From NCBI RefSeq assembly GCF_000203815.1, contig NW_004457624.1, positions 2,232,001-2,296,000 on the forward strand: DNA of 64,000 nucleotides, given 5' to 3'. Position numbers and translations under genes: made by a program. The notes beneath the pieces were generated by a model, which was not told the origin of the DNA, made no database searches, and worked only from the letters and a program-made list of their open reading frames with translations. This DNA comes from Cavenderia fasciculata. Lineage: Eukaryota > Evosea > Eumycetozoa > Acytosteliales > Cavenderiaceae. Shown here one piece after another: positions 38,464-47,559 of the stretch; position 1 is the stretch's first letter, and each line of letters opens with the position of its first letter.

Positions 38464-38466
<3 letters not shown>
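37778..38466. other. Actin upstream region and gene fragment
   Basis: The actin promoter side contains a T run at about 37876-37893, typical of dictyostelid actin promoters. Further right the sequence is plain AT-rich, with a C-terminal exon-like fragment at 38231-38416 on the minus strand, and ends with the 19-bp string AATAAATTGGTTAAAGATA before a LINE A tail. Confidence 0.45.
38231..38416 (-). pseudogene. Orphan C-terminal exon fragment, 61 codons
   Basis: The minus-strand frame reads FEFPIVLIESVSFRFSKIND then ISMNSIMGGSNQIGYFGY and NKNDQLSSLSSLDQQL before TAA. A possible acceptor CTACAG lies just upstream. Composition is protein-like and Ser/Asn-rich at the end, like a dictyostelid C terminus. 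No upstream exons were found, so it is probably a stranded gene fragment. Confidence 0.35.
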
Positions 38467-38499
<33 letters not shown>

Positions 38500-38890
38500 C
38501 TCACAAGCACTATAGGCTATAATATTATTGTTATTATTTAGAAAATTATTATAGTATTAATATTATTATTGATTGATGAAGAGAGAGTAAAAGGAGATGA
38601 AGGTGTTGGGGAGGATGAGAAGAATGAGGTTGAGGTGATCGATTATAGATGTAGTGAACGCAGAGATTGCTAAATGATATGCGACATATTATTCAGCAAT
38701 CAAGTTTATAGTCATTGGAGGTTGTTTGAGGTTGAGGAGGGTGATATCCCAAACTGGTGTTGTAATGTTGTTGGCAGCAGTAACCTCTTTCAGTATCTTT
38801 ACTGGTAGTGTGGTCTCTTTGCATTGAAAGAACAAATGCTTGGAAGATTCATCTTTGCCACACGATACACAGATTGAATCTTTGAAATAC
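38467..38890 (-). mobile_element. LINE ORF2 C-terminal remnant with CCHC motif
   Basis: A T run of 33 (38467-38499) is the A tail on the minus strand. From the right the frame reads PYFKDSICVSCGKDESSK then HLFFQCKETTLPVKILKE, the C-x2-C-x7-H-x4-C zinc motif found at the C terminus of many LINE ORF2 proteins. It is followed by LLNLKQPPMTINLIA, shared with the 34108-34672 copy. A shorter deleted version of that copy's tail follows. Confidence 0.75.
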
Positions 38891-38897
38891 GGGGCTA

Positions 38898-39021
38898 TTT
38901 TTTTTTTTTTTTAATAAATCTGGACTCTAGTCGTCGGACAATAGAGTAATTATGGTTTATTTGTTTTAATTTTAATTAAAATAGTTAGAGATTCTGTTAG
39001 TATAGGGGCTTGTAGCTCCGT
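38898..39021 (-). mobile_element. Poly(A)-ended short element, copy 2
   Basis: A T run of 15 precedes AATAAATCTGGACTCTAGTC and about 90 bp almost identical to copy 1. The right border reads GGGCTTGTAGCTC, the same 13 bases as the start of tRNA-Ala. It lies about 130 bp upstream of tRNA-Val and abuts the LINE remnant on its left. Confidence 0.7.
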
Positions 39022-39108
39022 TAAATTGTTATTATTATTGCATTATTACTAGATTATTGTTGATGTATCGCTTGTTGGCTAATAGTTGGTGGTGATAATT
39101 GACGGGGA

Positions 39109-39119
39109 TATAAATACCG
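39109..39119 (+). promoter_or_regulatory. TATA-like box upstream of tRNA-Val
   Basis: TATAAATACCG sits 39-40 bp before tRNA-Val and is identical to the string before tRNA-Ala, although the surrounding sequences differ. Confidence 0.6.
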
Positions 39120-39148
39120 ATTTTTCCATTTGTCGTCATGTGATTAAA

Positions 39149-39222
39149 GTCAGGATGGTGTAGTTGGTTATCACATGACCTTTACACGGTTAGGGTCGTG
39201 GGTTCGATTCCCACTCTTGATA
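39149..39222 (+). tRNA. tRNA-Val (UAC)
   Basis: The 74-nt cloverleaf has acceptor GTCAGGA/TCTTGAT with two G-U pairs, D arm GTGT...ATCAC, anticodon stem TGACC/GGTTA with loop TTTACAC (anticodon TAC), T arm GTGGG/CCCAC and A73. The B box is GGTTCGATTCC. A T4 terminator lies at 39232-39235. No intron. Confidence 0.92.
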
Positions 39223-39240
39223 ATAATCCCCTTTTGCTGC

Positions 39241-39375
39241 ATGTTTGTTTGCTGCATGTTTGTTTGCTGCATGTTTGTTTGCTGCATGTTTGTTTGCTGC
39301 ATGTTTGTTTGCTGCATGTTTGTTTGCTGCATGTTTGTTTGCTGCATGTTTGTTTGCTGCATGTTTGTTTGCTGC
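39241..39375 (+). repeat. Nine tandem copies of a 15-bp unit
   Basis: ATGTTTGTTTGCTGC is repeated nine times without change, then ends in ATGGCTTGCC. It lies between the tRNA-Val terminator and the LINE reverse transcriptase. In frame it codes (LLHVC)n, continuous with the LINE frame. Perfect identity of the copies means recent expansion. Confidence 0.9.
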
Positions 39376-40876
39376 ATGGCTTGCCAATTACCGACGGTCC
39401 ACTCAAAATCCTTTTCCTCCAATTCGCCGATGACTCTGCATCATTTGCAACATCGTTCAGACAGCAACGTTTCATCAACAGCTGCATTGACCTCTTTTGT
39501 AAAGCAACTTCATCAAAGGTCAATGAGGACAAGTCATCAGTCATTCTCATTGAACCAGACGACAACGGATCAAAAGTAACCATACCAGACCAACAAAACA
39601 GAGACACGTCTTACCCCATTGCAGGTATAGAAAGATACTTGGGCCTCAACTTTTCGAAAGATGGGCTGTCCTCGAAACTGGAAGATATCGTAAATGGTGC
39701 AAAGGCGAAACTGATCAAATGGAAAAAGGACTCAATCACACTAAAGGCAAAGGTCAATATTCTCAAATCCTATGTATTATCCCCCCTAGTCTACCACTCT
39801 TACCTCGACACACCAACAAATGATCAATTCGACTCACTCGACAACTGTATCGCGTGGTTCTTATGGTCATCTACAACTAACCTCTACGTAGAGGATAAAA
39901 AGTACAAGACCACCATGCGAATGGAAAGAGCCATCAGACCGTGGGACGAGGGTGGAATAGCACTATGGGACATGAGACTACGATGCATAGCACAGAAGAT
40001 TTGGATTATAAATAGATACTGGAACGAAGCATACAACAACAGATACACTGCACCCTACGCAAGAGCTTGGTTAAAGCAAATTACGGAAGGAAGATGCACC
40101 TCACAGTACCTGGCTCAACTTGCAAGAGAATGGACAGCTTTCACCAACATCATCTACAAAATGAAAGGTGAAGCTCTGACCATTAGATCAAAACCTATAC
40201 TATCCAAGAACGGCCAAATAATCTCCTTGGGTGAAATATACCAAGCTCTACTGGACAACAAGTACCAAACAACAGCAAAAGAACTCTTGACTAATGGGCA
40301 AAAACACTTTGCAAATAAATACTACGTCGACTACACCTCTCCACAATCAGTATTTAAAACCATCAAAACTATCCAACACAATAGAGGAAGAAACACTATA
40401 TTTAGATTCTTTGCTCGTTGCCTGCCTGGACTAGTTTATGTCAAGAAAGAACATTGCCCAAGCTGCCAAGTGATCCCGGAAGATGTCTATGTTGATCACT
40501 TCTTCCAATGCCAAAGGACTACAAAAATGACGAACAATCTACAACTACTATACACGGAACTAATTGGAACCGAGACCCAATGGAACTTTCAAACTCTCAA
40601 CTTTAAAATCAACAGGAATCTCTCTCCTACCCAACAAACCAACTACAATAACCTCACCTCAATAATACTCCACAACCTATGGATTGCGATAGCCTCACTC
40701 CTATTTAATGAAAACGAAGATGAACACAAGCTGATAACACATGATGAAATAAGGAATCAATATAATAGATTAAACAAGACAATAATGTACGCCAATAACA
40801 ACAAGCTCTAAGCCTCTAACCTCCAACACAAATGATTGCAACTCAACACAAACAACACATATAAAAAAAAAAAAAA
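39376..40876 (+). mobile_element. LINE, 5'-truncated: RT motif C to zinc motif and A tail
   Basis: The open frame to 40811 codes about 480 LINE residues. It begins at the RT palm with LFLQFADDSASFATS (motif C, F-A-D-D), then SSKVNEDKSSVIL and GIERYLGLNFSKDG (motifs D-E). A thumb-like region and a C-terminal zinc motif EHCPSCQ...DHFFQC (C-x2-C...H-x4-C) follow. A tail starts at about 40863. Endonuclease and RT motifs A-B are missing. Its place just 3' of a tRNA gene fits dictyostelid TRE-type LINEs, which integrate at fixed distances from tRNA genes. The frame is still open, so decay is recent. Confidence 0.8.
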
Positions 40877-40955
40877 TAATAACAACATTTATTTAAACTA
40901 ATAATCTGTACAGGGACAAGAGAAACCTTGCGCCAACCAATTAAATCAAATAAAT

Positions 40956-41395
40956 CTAAAATACACTTTTGTAGTAAAAAAAAAAAAGCTGCTGTCGTTT
41001 GCTGCTATCGTTTGCTGCTGTCGTTTGCTGCTGTCGTTTGCTGATGTAGTTTGCTTGGTTGTTGATAAAGAGTTGCAGGTGCACCAGTGGGTGCAGATGG
41101 TGGAGGAGTATCACGATGGTTTTAGTAGAGACTGCTCTCTCTTTCCAATTTGTTTTTTTAAGGATGAGTGGACGATTGCCAACATACTTTCCATTCATCT
41201 CTTTATAGGCTTTGATATAGTCTGCTGCACTGGTAAAGGCAACGAATCCAAATCCCTTTGTCTTTTGTGACTTTTTGACACGGATGACCTTTACCTTTTC
41301 AAAAGAGGGGTAACGTGCAAACGCTTGCCCCAACAACGAGATCTCACTTCATTTCCAAGTTGACCAACAAACAACCTAACCGTATCACAACTATT
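40956..41395 (-). pseudogene. RBM42-like RRM protein fragment
   Basis: On the minus strand DTVRLFVGQLGNEV (about 41390-41350), LLGQAFARYPSFEKVKVIRV and SQKTKGFGFVAFTSAADY, then MNGKYVGNRPLILKKTNWKER, reproduce the C-terminal RRM of RBM42, an RNA-binding protein. The frame changes between GNEV and LLGQ, and again after WKERAVST, where the alternative frame resumes as NHRDTPPPSAPTGAP. No start or upstream exons are present. It is a truncated copy; the intact gene must lie elsewhere. A (GCTGCTGTCGTTT)n repeat lies at its 3' end. Confidence 0.7.
40988..41055. repeat. About five copies of a 13-bp unit
   Basis: GCTGCTGTCGTTT repeats about five times with single-base changes. The core TTTGCTGC is shared with the 15-bp array at 39241-39375, on the other side of the LINE. 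Confidence 0.7.
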
Positions 41396-42002
41396 AAAAT
41401 TTAATATGTAATAAAATGATTGATCACAAGCAATGCCAAATAATTAATTTCATTATTGTTGTTGGTTCCCATTATTGTTGTTGAACAAGTTAATTTCATA
41501 TTGTTGTTGTGCCAAATAATTAATTATTTCAATAATGGGAAACTAACAAATACCCGTTGGGAACCACCAATGCACTTGTAATTTGGCAAATGTGTGTGTT
41601 TGACTGACAATCTAAAACACAATGTGGGGGAAATTTCATATTGGTAGTGTCAAGATGCTGTTCAACTTGTGGACTTCCTCAATACGGTGGTGTCGCATGT
41701 TTGTCAAATTGCAACTCAAAATGCCAAGGATCATCCATCTGGAGTGCCGGTATCCATCCATCCAAATCAATAATATTTAAATTTAGATTTAACAATTTTA
41801 ACAAATCACTAATCATCGATCTAATTGATTTGGTCATATATGAAATAAAGGAAGGATACACTTTAACTATTTTAAAATTTCATTGTTAAGCAAAACAATT
41901 GATGTCGTTTGTAAAAAATAAAAAAACAATTACTGAGCCTGAGTTACATAAATCAAAAAAATATTTGAAAGATTTATTGGATTATTTGTGTAATTTAAGC
42001 AA

Positions 42003-42130
42003 TTAGTAGGATATCTTCTTTATCGCTCGTAGTGATTGGTTTATCCTTGACAGTTGGAGATAATTTGACCATGAGGTAAAAGAGTTGATCCAAACCACCG
42101 ACTGTTACGGCAGCGTCACCAAAGGTTCAT
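42003..42130 (-). pseudogene. Orphan C-terminal coding fragment
   Basis: The frame reads FGDAAVTVGGLDQLFYLMV, KLSPTVKDKPITTSDKED, ILLIA, stop. It is preceded by an in-frame stop and an A/T spacer, with no start. The amphipathic, well-mixed composition argues for a real protein end, but the family was not recognised. Confidence 0.35.
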
Positions 42131-42316
42131 AGATTTGCCATATTAACCTTACACTTTGCCATTGTCACTTTAATATTATTATTTTATAGTTCTACCAGGA
42201 CATGTTAAATGCTTTACAACCAGCATTATTTAGATTGTGACCTTTTGAGGGTTTTTTTTTAGCAAAGTATTTGCCCGACCGATTTCTTGATGAGGATTTG
42301 ATTAAAATGTAAAGCC

Positions 42317-42417
42317 TAAAATAACCGAAGTGTAAAGTTAAAGTGGCAAAGCGTAAAATAAAAGTGGAAAAGCGTAAAACTATAATTGCAAAGTGAAAAA
42401 TACAAGTGGCCACTTGA
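42317..42417. repeat. Degenerate 21-bp tandem repeat
   Basis: Four to five units of the form GTAAAATAAAAGTGGAAAAGC, with variants ending GTGGCAAAGC or TTGCAAAGT. No coding role is apparent. Confidence 0.55.
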
Positions 42418-42595
42418 TTTACAGAATAATTGTTTATTTGTTGGACAGGGGGGGGGGGGGTTTCCAACTAATTCTAGAAGTAGTTTCCAGGTGATCGAGG
42501 AAACTAGCAAAAAAATAAAAAAGAAATAATATTTAAAAAAATGGTTAGACTAGGGAGGTGATTCCAGGCATTCTCGAGGCAGAAAAACAGCTAAA

Positions 42596-42667
42596 AGGAT
42601 TATACAAGGATTGAACTTGTGACCAAAGGATTTGCAGTCCTCTACTCTACCACTGAGCTAATAATCC
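42596..42667 (-). tRNA. tRNA-Cys (GCA)
   Basis: The 72-nt cloverleaf on the minus strand has a perfect acceptor GGATTAT/ATAATCC, D arm GCTC...GAGT, anticodon stem GAGGA/TCCTT with loop CTGCAAA (anticodon GCA), T arm ACAAG/CTTGT and U73, the discriminator typical of cysteine tRNAs. A TTTT terminator follows directly. A TATAAATAGGG box lies 41 bp upstream (42709-42699). Confidence 0.93.
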
Positions 42668-42698
42668 ATGGTTTTAGTGTCTATTTTTTGGGTTGTTC

Positions 42699-42709
42699 CC
42701 CTATTTATA
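42699..42709 (-). promoter_or_regulatory. TATA-like box upstream of tRNA-Cys
   Basis: TATAAATAGGG on the minus strand starts about 41 bp before the tRNA, matching the spacing and sequence seen before tRNA-Ala and tRNA-Val. Confidence 0.6.
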
Positions 42710-42759
42710 GTGCCACCTCTATACTAATGCCACGAAATGAGATGCTTAAAAAAAAAACA

Positions 42760-42852
42760 CCTCTATACTAACAGAAACTCTAACTATTTTAATTAAAATT
42801 AAAACAAATAAACCATAATTACTCTATTGTCCAGATTTATTAAAAAAAAAAA
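42760..42852 (+). mobile_element. Poly(A)-ended short element, copy 3
   Basis: The plus strand reads CTCTATACTAACAGAAACTC and continues to ATTGTCCAGATTTATTAAAAAAAAAA, the reverse complement of copies 1 and 2, with a gap of about 14 bp near the tail. It lies about 95 bp upstream of tRNA-Cys. CACCTCTATACTAA occurs twice (42714-42727 and 42758-42771), possibly a target duplication. Confidence 0.65.
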
Positions 42853-43780
42853 TTATAGTGCCGCACAAACATTAATATCAACCAATTTATGCAAAGGAGA
42901 GGAGAAGTATTGATATGATGAAAAATAAATTACATCTTTATAAAAAATACATTAATTAATGTAAAATAACAAGACCTTGCTCTCATGAATACATACAAAT
43001 ATTTGGATTAAAATCAATATGCATTAACATTTTTGAAAATACTATCAACTCTTCTTTGGGCTTGACTAGTTCAAAACACTTTTGACATTCATCCATCATA
43101 ATCAATGTAGGTTTGTCAGATTTATAGTATCTATAGTTTCTATTCTTTCAAAAATCCATCTTTTAAAGAAAACAAAAAAAAAAAAACAGATTAGAAAAGA
43201 GAAATAAATACTTTTTAAATACTTACTATTAGTGTTTTGTACAGAAATTGGTAAACATTGTAAAGAGAGAATGAAAACTGTCTCTTTCTAATAGTTTATA
43301 AATTAAAGAAAAAAGTTAACAAAACTATATAAAGAGATTATTTATTTATAAATAAATATCTAAAATTACATACACTTTGTCAAAGTAAGCAGAGAGTAAA
43401 AGTTGTGTGAATTATATCGTGATTGTTATTTTCGATACAAGTGGTGTCAATCCATTTTGAATCAGGATACCAAGAGATTGGCTAACTGATGAAAAAAAAA
43501 AAAAAAGTTGTTTGTTGTAACACTGAGTCCACCCACTCGGATAAGATCTTTGACTGTTAGATTTGCACCTGAAAAAGACTGATTTTGACAAAAGAGGCTG
43601 TAAATGGTAATAATTACCTTTAAATACCATGTTTACTCTCTCTCTCTCTCTTTCTTGTGTCAAATAAACAGCCATCCAAACCAAACCAAAACCAAAGTAG
43701 TTTACTTTTCTATATTCTTTTCTTTTTTTTGTCAACAAATAAATATCATTTATCTATCTATCTATTCTCTCTCAATAATA
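42853..43780. other. AT-rich gap without a supported gene
   Basis: A minus-strand scrap YKSDKPTLIMMDECQKC, FELVKPKEELIVFSKMLMH, ending NICMYS-stop, lies at about 43130-42985. It resembles a stranded exon, but no start or partner exon was identified. A CTCTCT tract at 43636-43651 and poly(T) lead into the next gene. Confidence 0.4.
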
Positions 43781-44197
43781 ATGAAATCCACCATCCTATT
43801 TATTGTTTTAATTATTGCCACTGTTTATTCACAACAAAGTAAGTTTTTTTTGATGGGTTGTCTATCAGAAGAACTAGTTGACTATTAATATTAATCTATC
43901 TATTTCTTTTTCTCTTTCTATCTAGTTGTAAATGTACAACAATTATATAAAACATTGTATATTCAACACACACCAGAAGATATGAATTGGTCATTCAATT
44001 CATTGGTCAATGGTGGATTGTTGATTGACATGAAACAATACTGTGACGCTGAACCAGGTATCCTTTCATGCACACTCCCCAATATCCCCGATTGTGAATC
44101 AATATCTCTTGTTGGTTCTATTGCTGGTCAAGGTGAAACTAATGTTCACATGGTTACTGAATTTAATTGTACTGTCTATCATTTAGATGAATTTTAA
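43781..44197 (+). CDS. Small secreted cysteine-containing protein
   Basis: Exons 43781-43838 and 43926-44197 join to code 109 residues. A signal peptide (MKSTILFIVLIIATVYS, cleavage near 17-18) is followed by a mature part with four cysteines in YCDAEPGILSCTLPNIPDCE and EFNCTVYH. There are no membrane segments or anchor signal. No family is recognised. The intron is 87 bp with a GTAAGT donor. A secreted role is inferred from the signal peptide only. Confidence 0.7.
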
Positions 44198-44398
44198 TAA
44201 TATAACAATAATACAATCGTCATTGTGATCATTGTCTAGTACCCTTTTGTAAAAAAATAGATAAAATAAAAAAAAGAAAAAAGTTCAATTTTCATTCAGA
44301 CTGTGTGATCATTGATTGATTCGTTTGTTGTCTTGTATAGTATAGTAGATTCATCTTTCTTTATATATATATATCTCAAGTAGTAATAAAATAGAACA

Positions 44399-44585
44399 AT
44401 GAATCCAACACCAACAGAAGGAAAGGTTTATACACTTGAAAAGAGATTACCAGCAGACTATCAAAAATCGATCAATGGTTATGCAGATTTTGTTGCCGAA
44501 CAATACAAATTCTCTGTAAAGGCTCATGAAAAGATGCTTGAACATTCTATTTATTCTGAAATTCTTGTATGTGTAGATAGAATAG

Positions 44586-44667
<82 letters not shown>

Positions 44668-44838
44668 ATAGTAGTAGATTAGACAGTAGATACAGGGTAG
44701 TTTAGTTATTAACACTATATATAAACAATTTAGACTGAATGTTTTCATAGACAAAATCAATCATATATGAAGAATTGTAGAGAATTTGCTTTGGAATATT
44801 TAAACATGTTAAACTTTTCACAAACTAAAGGTTTATAA
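44399..44838 (+). CDS. Probable complex I subunit NDUFB10/PDSW-like
   Basis: Exons 44399-44566 and 44734-44838 join as SEIL|TECFHRQ, giving 90 residues. The first exon reads LEKRLPADYQKSINGYADFV. The second has CFHRQNQSYMKNCREFALEYL, with the paired Cys spacing and C..R..G/N..Y...C pattern of NDUFB10 and plant PDSW subunits of mitochondrial NADH dehydrogenase. These cysteines form disulfides in the intermembrane space in known complexes. The intron is 167 bp and contains an AGT microsatellite. Short length and modest similarity leave doubt. Confidence 0.6.
44588..44667. repeat. AGT microsatellite inside an intron
   Basis: About 26 perfect AGT copies lie within the intron of the preceding gene. 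Read through, they would code polyserine, but the splice sites around them exclude this from the mRNA. Confidence 0.85.
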
Positions 44839-44987
44839 ATATAGAGATAGATAATTGGAACATGAAAAGTTGTATAACAAAAATAAATAATAATAATAAT
44901 AATAATAAGAAAGAAAGAAAGAAAAAGAGGAAAGAAGAAATATTAAATTTAATTTAATTTTTGGTTTCGAGTCGATTTATTTAATTA

Positions 44988-46371
44988 TTATTGTTGTGGT
45001 TGTTGTAAAGAAAAGATTAAGGAAACTTTATCATCAGAAGCAGTAGCAACAATGGAACCATCAGGAGTAATATCAAAATCTAAAATGGAATCTTGATGAC
45101 CCTTGAATTGTTTAATCAATTGACCATTTCTTTCATCCCAAACACAAATGGTACGATCGGTCGATGAAGTATAAAGAATTGGTTGTGTTGGATGTGGAAC
45201 AATCTTTGTAATATCAGATCCTTCCTTGTGTCTTAGAATAGATCTTGTTTGGAATGTTGCAATATCCCAAACTCTAACTGTACCATCTGATGATCCTGTA
45301 AATGCAAAACTAAATGAAAATGAATTAGTTTGATCTATATATTTCTTTTCTTTTTTTTTCTCTTACTTATTTAAATTACTAAAAGCAACAATTTGAACAG
45401 AATCTGAATGACCAGTTAATCTACCAACACATTTACCAGTATTAATATTAGAGATGCAGGCAAAATGATCTTCACCACCAGTGATGACTAGATAATTGTC
45501 GTTACGAATAGCCAAGGATGTGATGAGGTTTTCATGGAAACCATGACCTTGAATGACACCCATACAAGTTGAATCTTTTGGATTCCAGACACGAATGGAA
45601 CCATCGTCAGAGCCGGTAACAACTCGTTTACCGTCTGGAGTGAAATTACCACAGGTGACTGGACCACTGTGACCGGCAAAGGTGGCCGCCAAATCACCCT
45701 TTAAAGTGACCCACATAAATGTACAAAAATCGGCGGCACCAGCCAAGATAATGTTGCCACGTGGATGCCATTGCATCCATTCAATAGCTTCACTTGGACC
45801 TTCCAAATTTTGAGTCAATTTTCCAGTTGCGACATCCCAAATCTTGACATAACCATCCATACCACCAGTGGCTACCAAACTACCGTCACCATTGAATTTT
45901 ACAGCGGCGATACTGTCGGTATGACCTTCCAACTTATGTACCTTTTCACCGGTCGATCTATCCCAAAGATAAGCAACATCATCACCTCCTCCAGTCACAA
46001 TAACATCTGGATGTACACTATTAATTGCTACACAATATACTGAATCTGTATGTTCAAAAAATCCTTGTACTGATTCATCTTCAAAATCTTCTTCCATTGA
46101 TTCATCTAGAAAAAGAGATAAAGATAAATAAAGGGCACAATATTGTTTTTTTGTTTTAAAAAAAGGTTTCCTTACCTCCTTCTCCTTCTCCTTCTTGTTC
46201 TCCTTCTATTCCTACATCTTCACCATCATCGTCATCATCCATCATTTCTTCTTTGTTATCAATAATAAGTTCTTCTCCTCCTTCATTTGGATCAATAAAT
46301 GCTACTTCTTCTTGATCTGTTTGTTGTTGAGTAGTAGTGTCATTATTATTATTATTATTATCAGTCTCCAT
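44988..46371 (-). CDS. aamp: Angio-associated migratory cell protein (AAMP/Sqt1-type WD40)
   Basis: Exons 46371-46176, 46105-45367 and 45309-44988 give 418 residues; human AAMP has 434. An acidic Asn/Gln-rich lead (EEMMDDDDDGEDVG) precedes eight WD repeats, including HTDSVYCVAINSVHPDVIVT, MDGYVKIWDVATGK, IEWMQWHPRGNIILAGA, CTFMWVTLKGD and GHSGPVTCGNFTPDGKRVVT. The IEWMQWHPRGNIILAG segment is diagnostic of AAMP and yeast Sqt1. Sqt1 is the chaperone for ribosomal protein uL16, so a ribosome-assembly role is likely; mammalian AAMP is also tied to migration. It is divergent with hslV. Confidence 0.92.
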
Positions 46372-46743
46372 TGTTAGTATATCTATTATTATTATTATTA
46401 TTATTATTTGATCGCAATATCAAATTATTAAAAGTTTAAATGGTCCGAACGAAAGAAGAAAAAAAACGAACCAAACGAATCATTTCAAAAAAAAAAAAAT
46501 TAAAAAATTAAAATTAAATATTTGTATAAAAAAGAAGATGATGTATGTAGTAAAAGAAGAATGAGAAATTAATGATGATAAGTTGATTATGTTTTAAAAA
46601 GACAAAGAGAGTAAAAAAGTATACTTTTTTTGTAAAATTTAAATAAAAAAATTAAAATTAAATTGCGATCATCAAATTTGGTGTTCATCGCCTTTTTCAT
46701 TCATTCATTCATTTGCAAACTTTCTTTCTGTATACGATTACAT
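46372..46743. promoter_or_regulatory. Bidirectional upstream region, AAMP and HslV
   Basis: The 372 bp separate two divergent starts and must hold both promoters. It has an ATT repeat next to AAMP and A/T homopolymers. No defined motif is claimed. Confidence 0.5.
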
Positions 46744-47559
46744 ATGTCATTTAATATATTTAAAGGAATAAATAGAATTACAACAACAACAAGTTGTATT
46801 GTTGGTAATCAACAACAACAATTCAGTTACCTTGCAAGAGGCTATTATACAGGAGGACATCCAAATTACTTTGCAACATATGATCATGATCCTATGCGTA
46901 AAAAGGCAACTACTATTCTATCAGTTAGACGTGGAGGTAAAGTAGTTATTATTGGAGATGGTCAAGTGACACAAGGACACAGTATAGTTAAACCAAACGC
47001 TAAAAAGATTAGAAAGTTGCATGAAGGAACGATCGTTGCAGGGTTTGCAGGTAGTGTAGCAGACGCATTCACATTGTTTGATTTGTTGGAAAAGAAATTG
47101 ACAGAACATCGTGGTCTCTTGACAAAGAGTTGTGTGGAATTGGCACAACAATGGCGTACCGACAAGTACTATAGAAAGTTGGAAGCATCGATCATTGTGG
47201 CCGACAAGGACATTACTCTCAACATTGATGGCAATGGTGACGTGTTGGAGCCAAACGATGGTGTATCGGCTATCGGATCAGGTGGCGAGTTTGCATTGGC
47301 TGCTGCTCGTGCTCTATTGACAGTACCCGAGCTGTCTGCAGAGGAAATAGCACAGAGATCAATGAAAATTGCAGCCGACATTTGTATATACACCAATCAT
47401 AATTTCATCATGGAAACTATCGATTTTACCAATAATCAATCATCAACCACTGTGGTTATCCCTCCAAGTAACGACAATTCAACTGTTACCACAACAACCA
47501 ACTCTAGCACTCAAGGAAATAGTACAACCGTTGTTGATACCAATCCACTGTCCCAATAA
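46744..47559 (+). CDS. hslV: HslV (ClpQ) mitochondrial threonine protease
   Basis: The start is the ATG at 46744; an upstream in-frame extension begins at TTG only. The 271 residues carry an Arg/Thr-rich presequence ([18 protein letters not shown]), then [23 protein letters not shown]. HslV matures to expose the first Thr of [34 protein letters not shown] and [17 protein letters not shown] complete the fold. A Thr/Ser tail follows. HslV forms the proteolytic dodecamer of the bacterial-type HslUV protease, retained in the mitochondria of some protists. HslU is not in this window. Confidence 0.92.
   Translation: MSFNIFKGINRITTTTSCIVGNQQQQFSYLARGYYTGGHPNYFATYDHDPMRKKATTILSVRRGGKVVIIGDGQVTQGHSIVKPNAKKIRKLHEGTIVAGFAGSVADAFTLFDLLEKKLTEHRGLLTKSCVELAQQWRTDKYYRKLEASIIVADKDITLNIDGNGDVLEPNDGVSAIGSGGEFALAAARALLTVPELSAEEIAQRSMKIAADICIYTNHNFIMETIDFTNNQSSTTVVIPPSNDNSTVTTTTNSSTQGNSTTVVDTNPLSQ

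Larger units (their letters stand above)
41396..42595. other. Gene-poor gap with coding-like scraps
   Basis: It holds GTTGTT/CAATAAT repeats (41450-41545), a plus-strand scrap DAVQLVDFLNTVVSHVCQIA near 41651-41710, a minus-strand scrap GDAAVTVGGLDQLFYLMV then KLSPTVKDKPITTSD, ending ILLIA-stop (about 42130-42003), a 21-bp tandem (42317-42417) and a G13 run (42448-42460). The scraps have coding composition but no intact gene was found. Confidence 0.4.

Noticed and set aside
39241-39375. Regular short repeats resembling a CRISPR array
   Set aside because: Units are contiguous with no spacers, in a eukaryotic nuclear setting.
44399-44671. Open frame ending in a long polyserine tract
   Set aside because: It reads through the intron donor GTATGT at 44567; splicing to 44734 gives a conserved-looking end instead.
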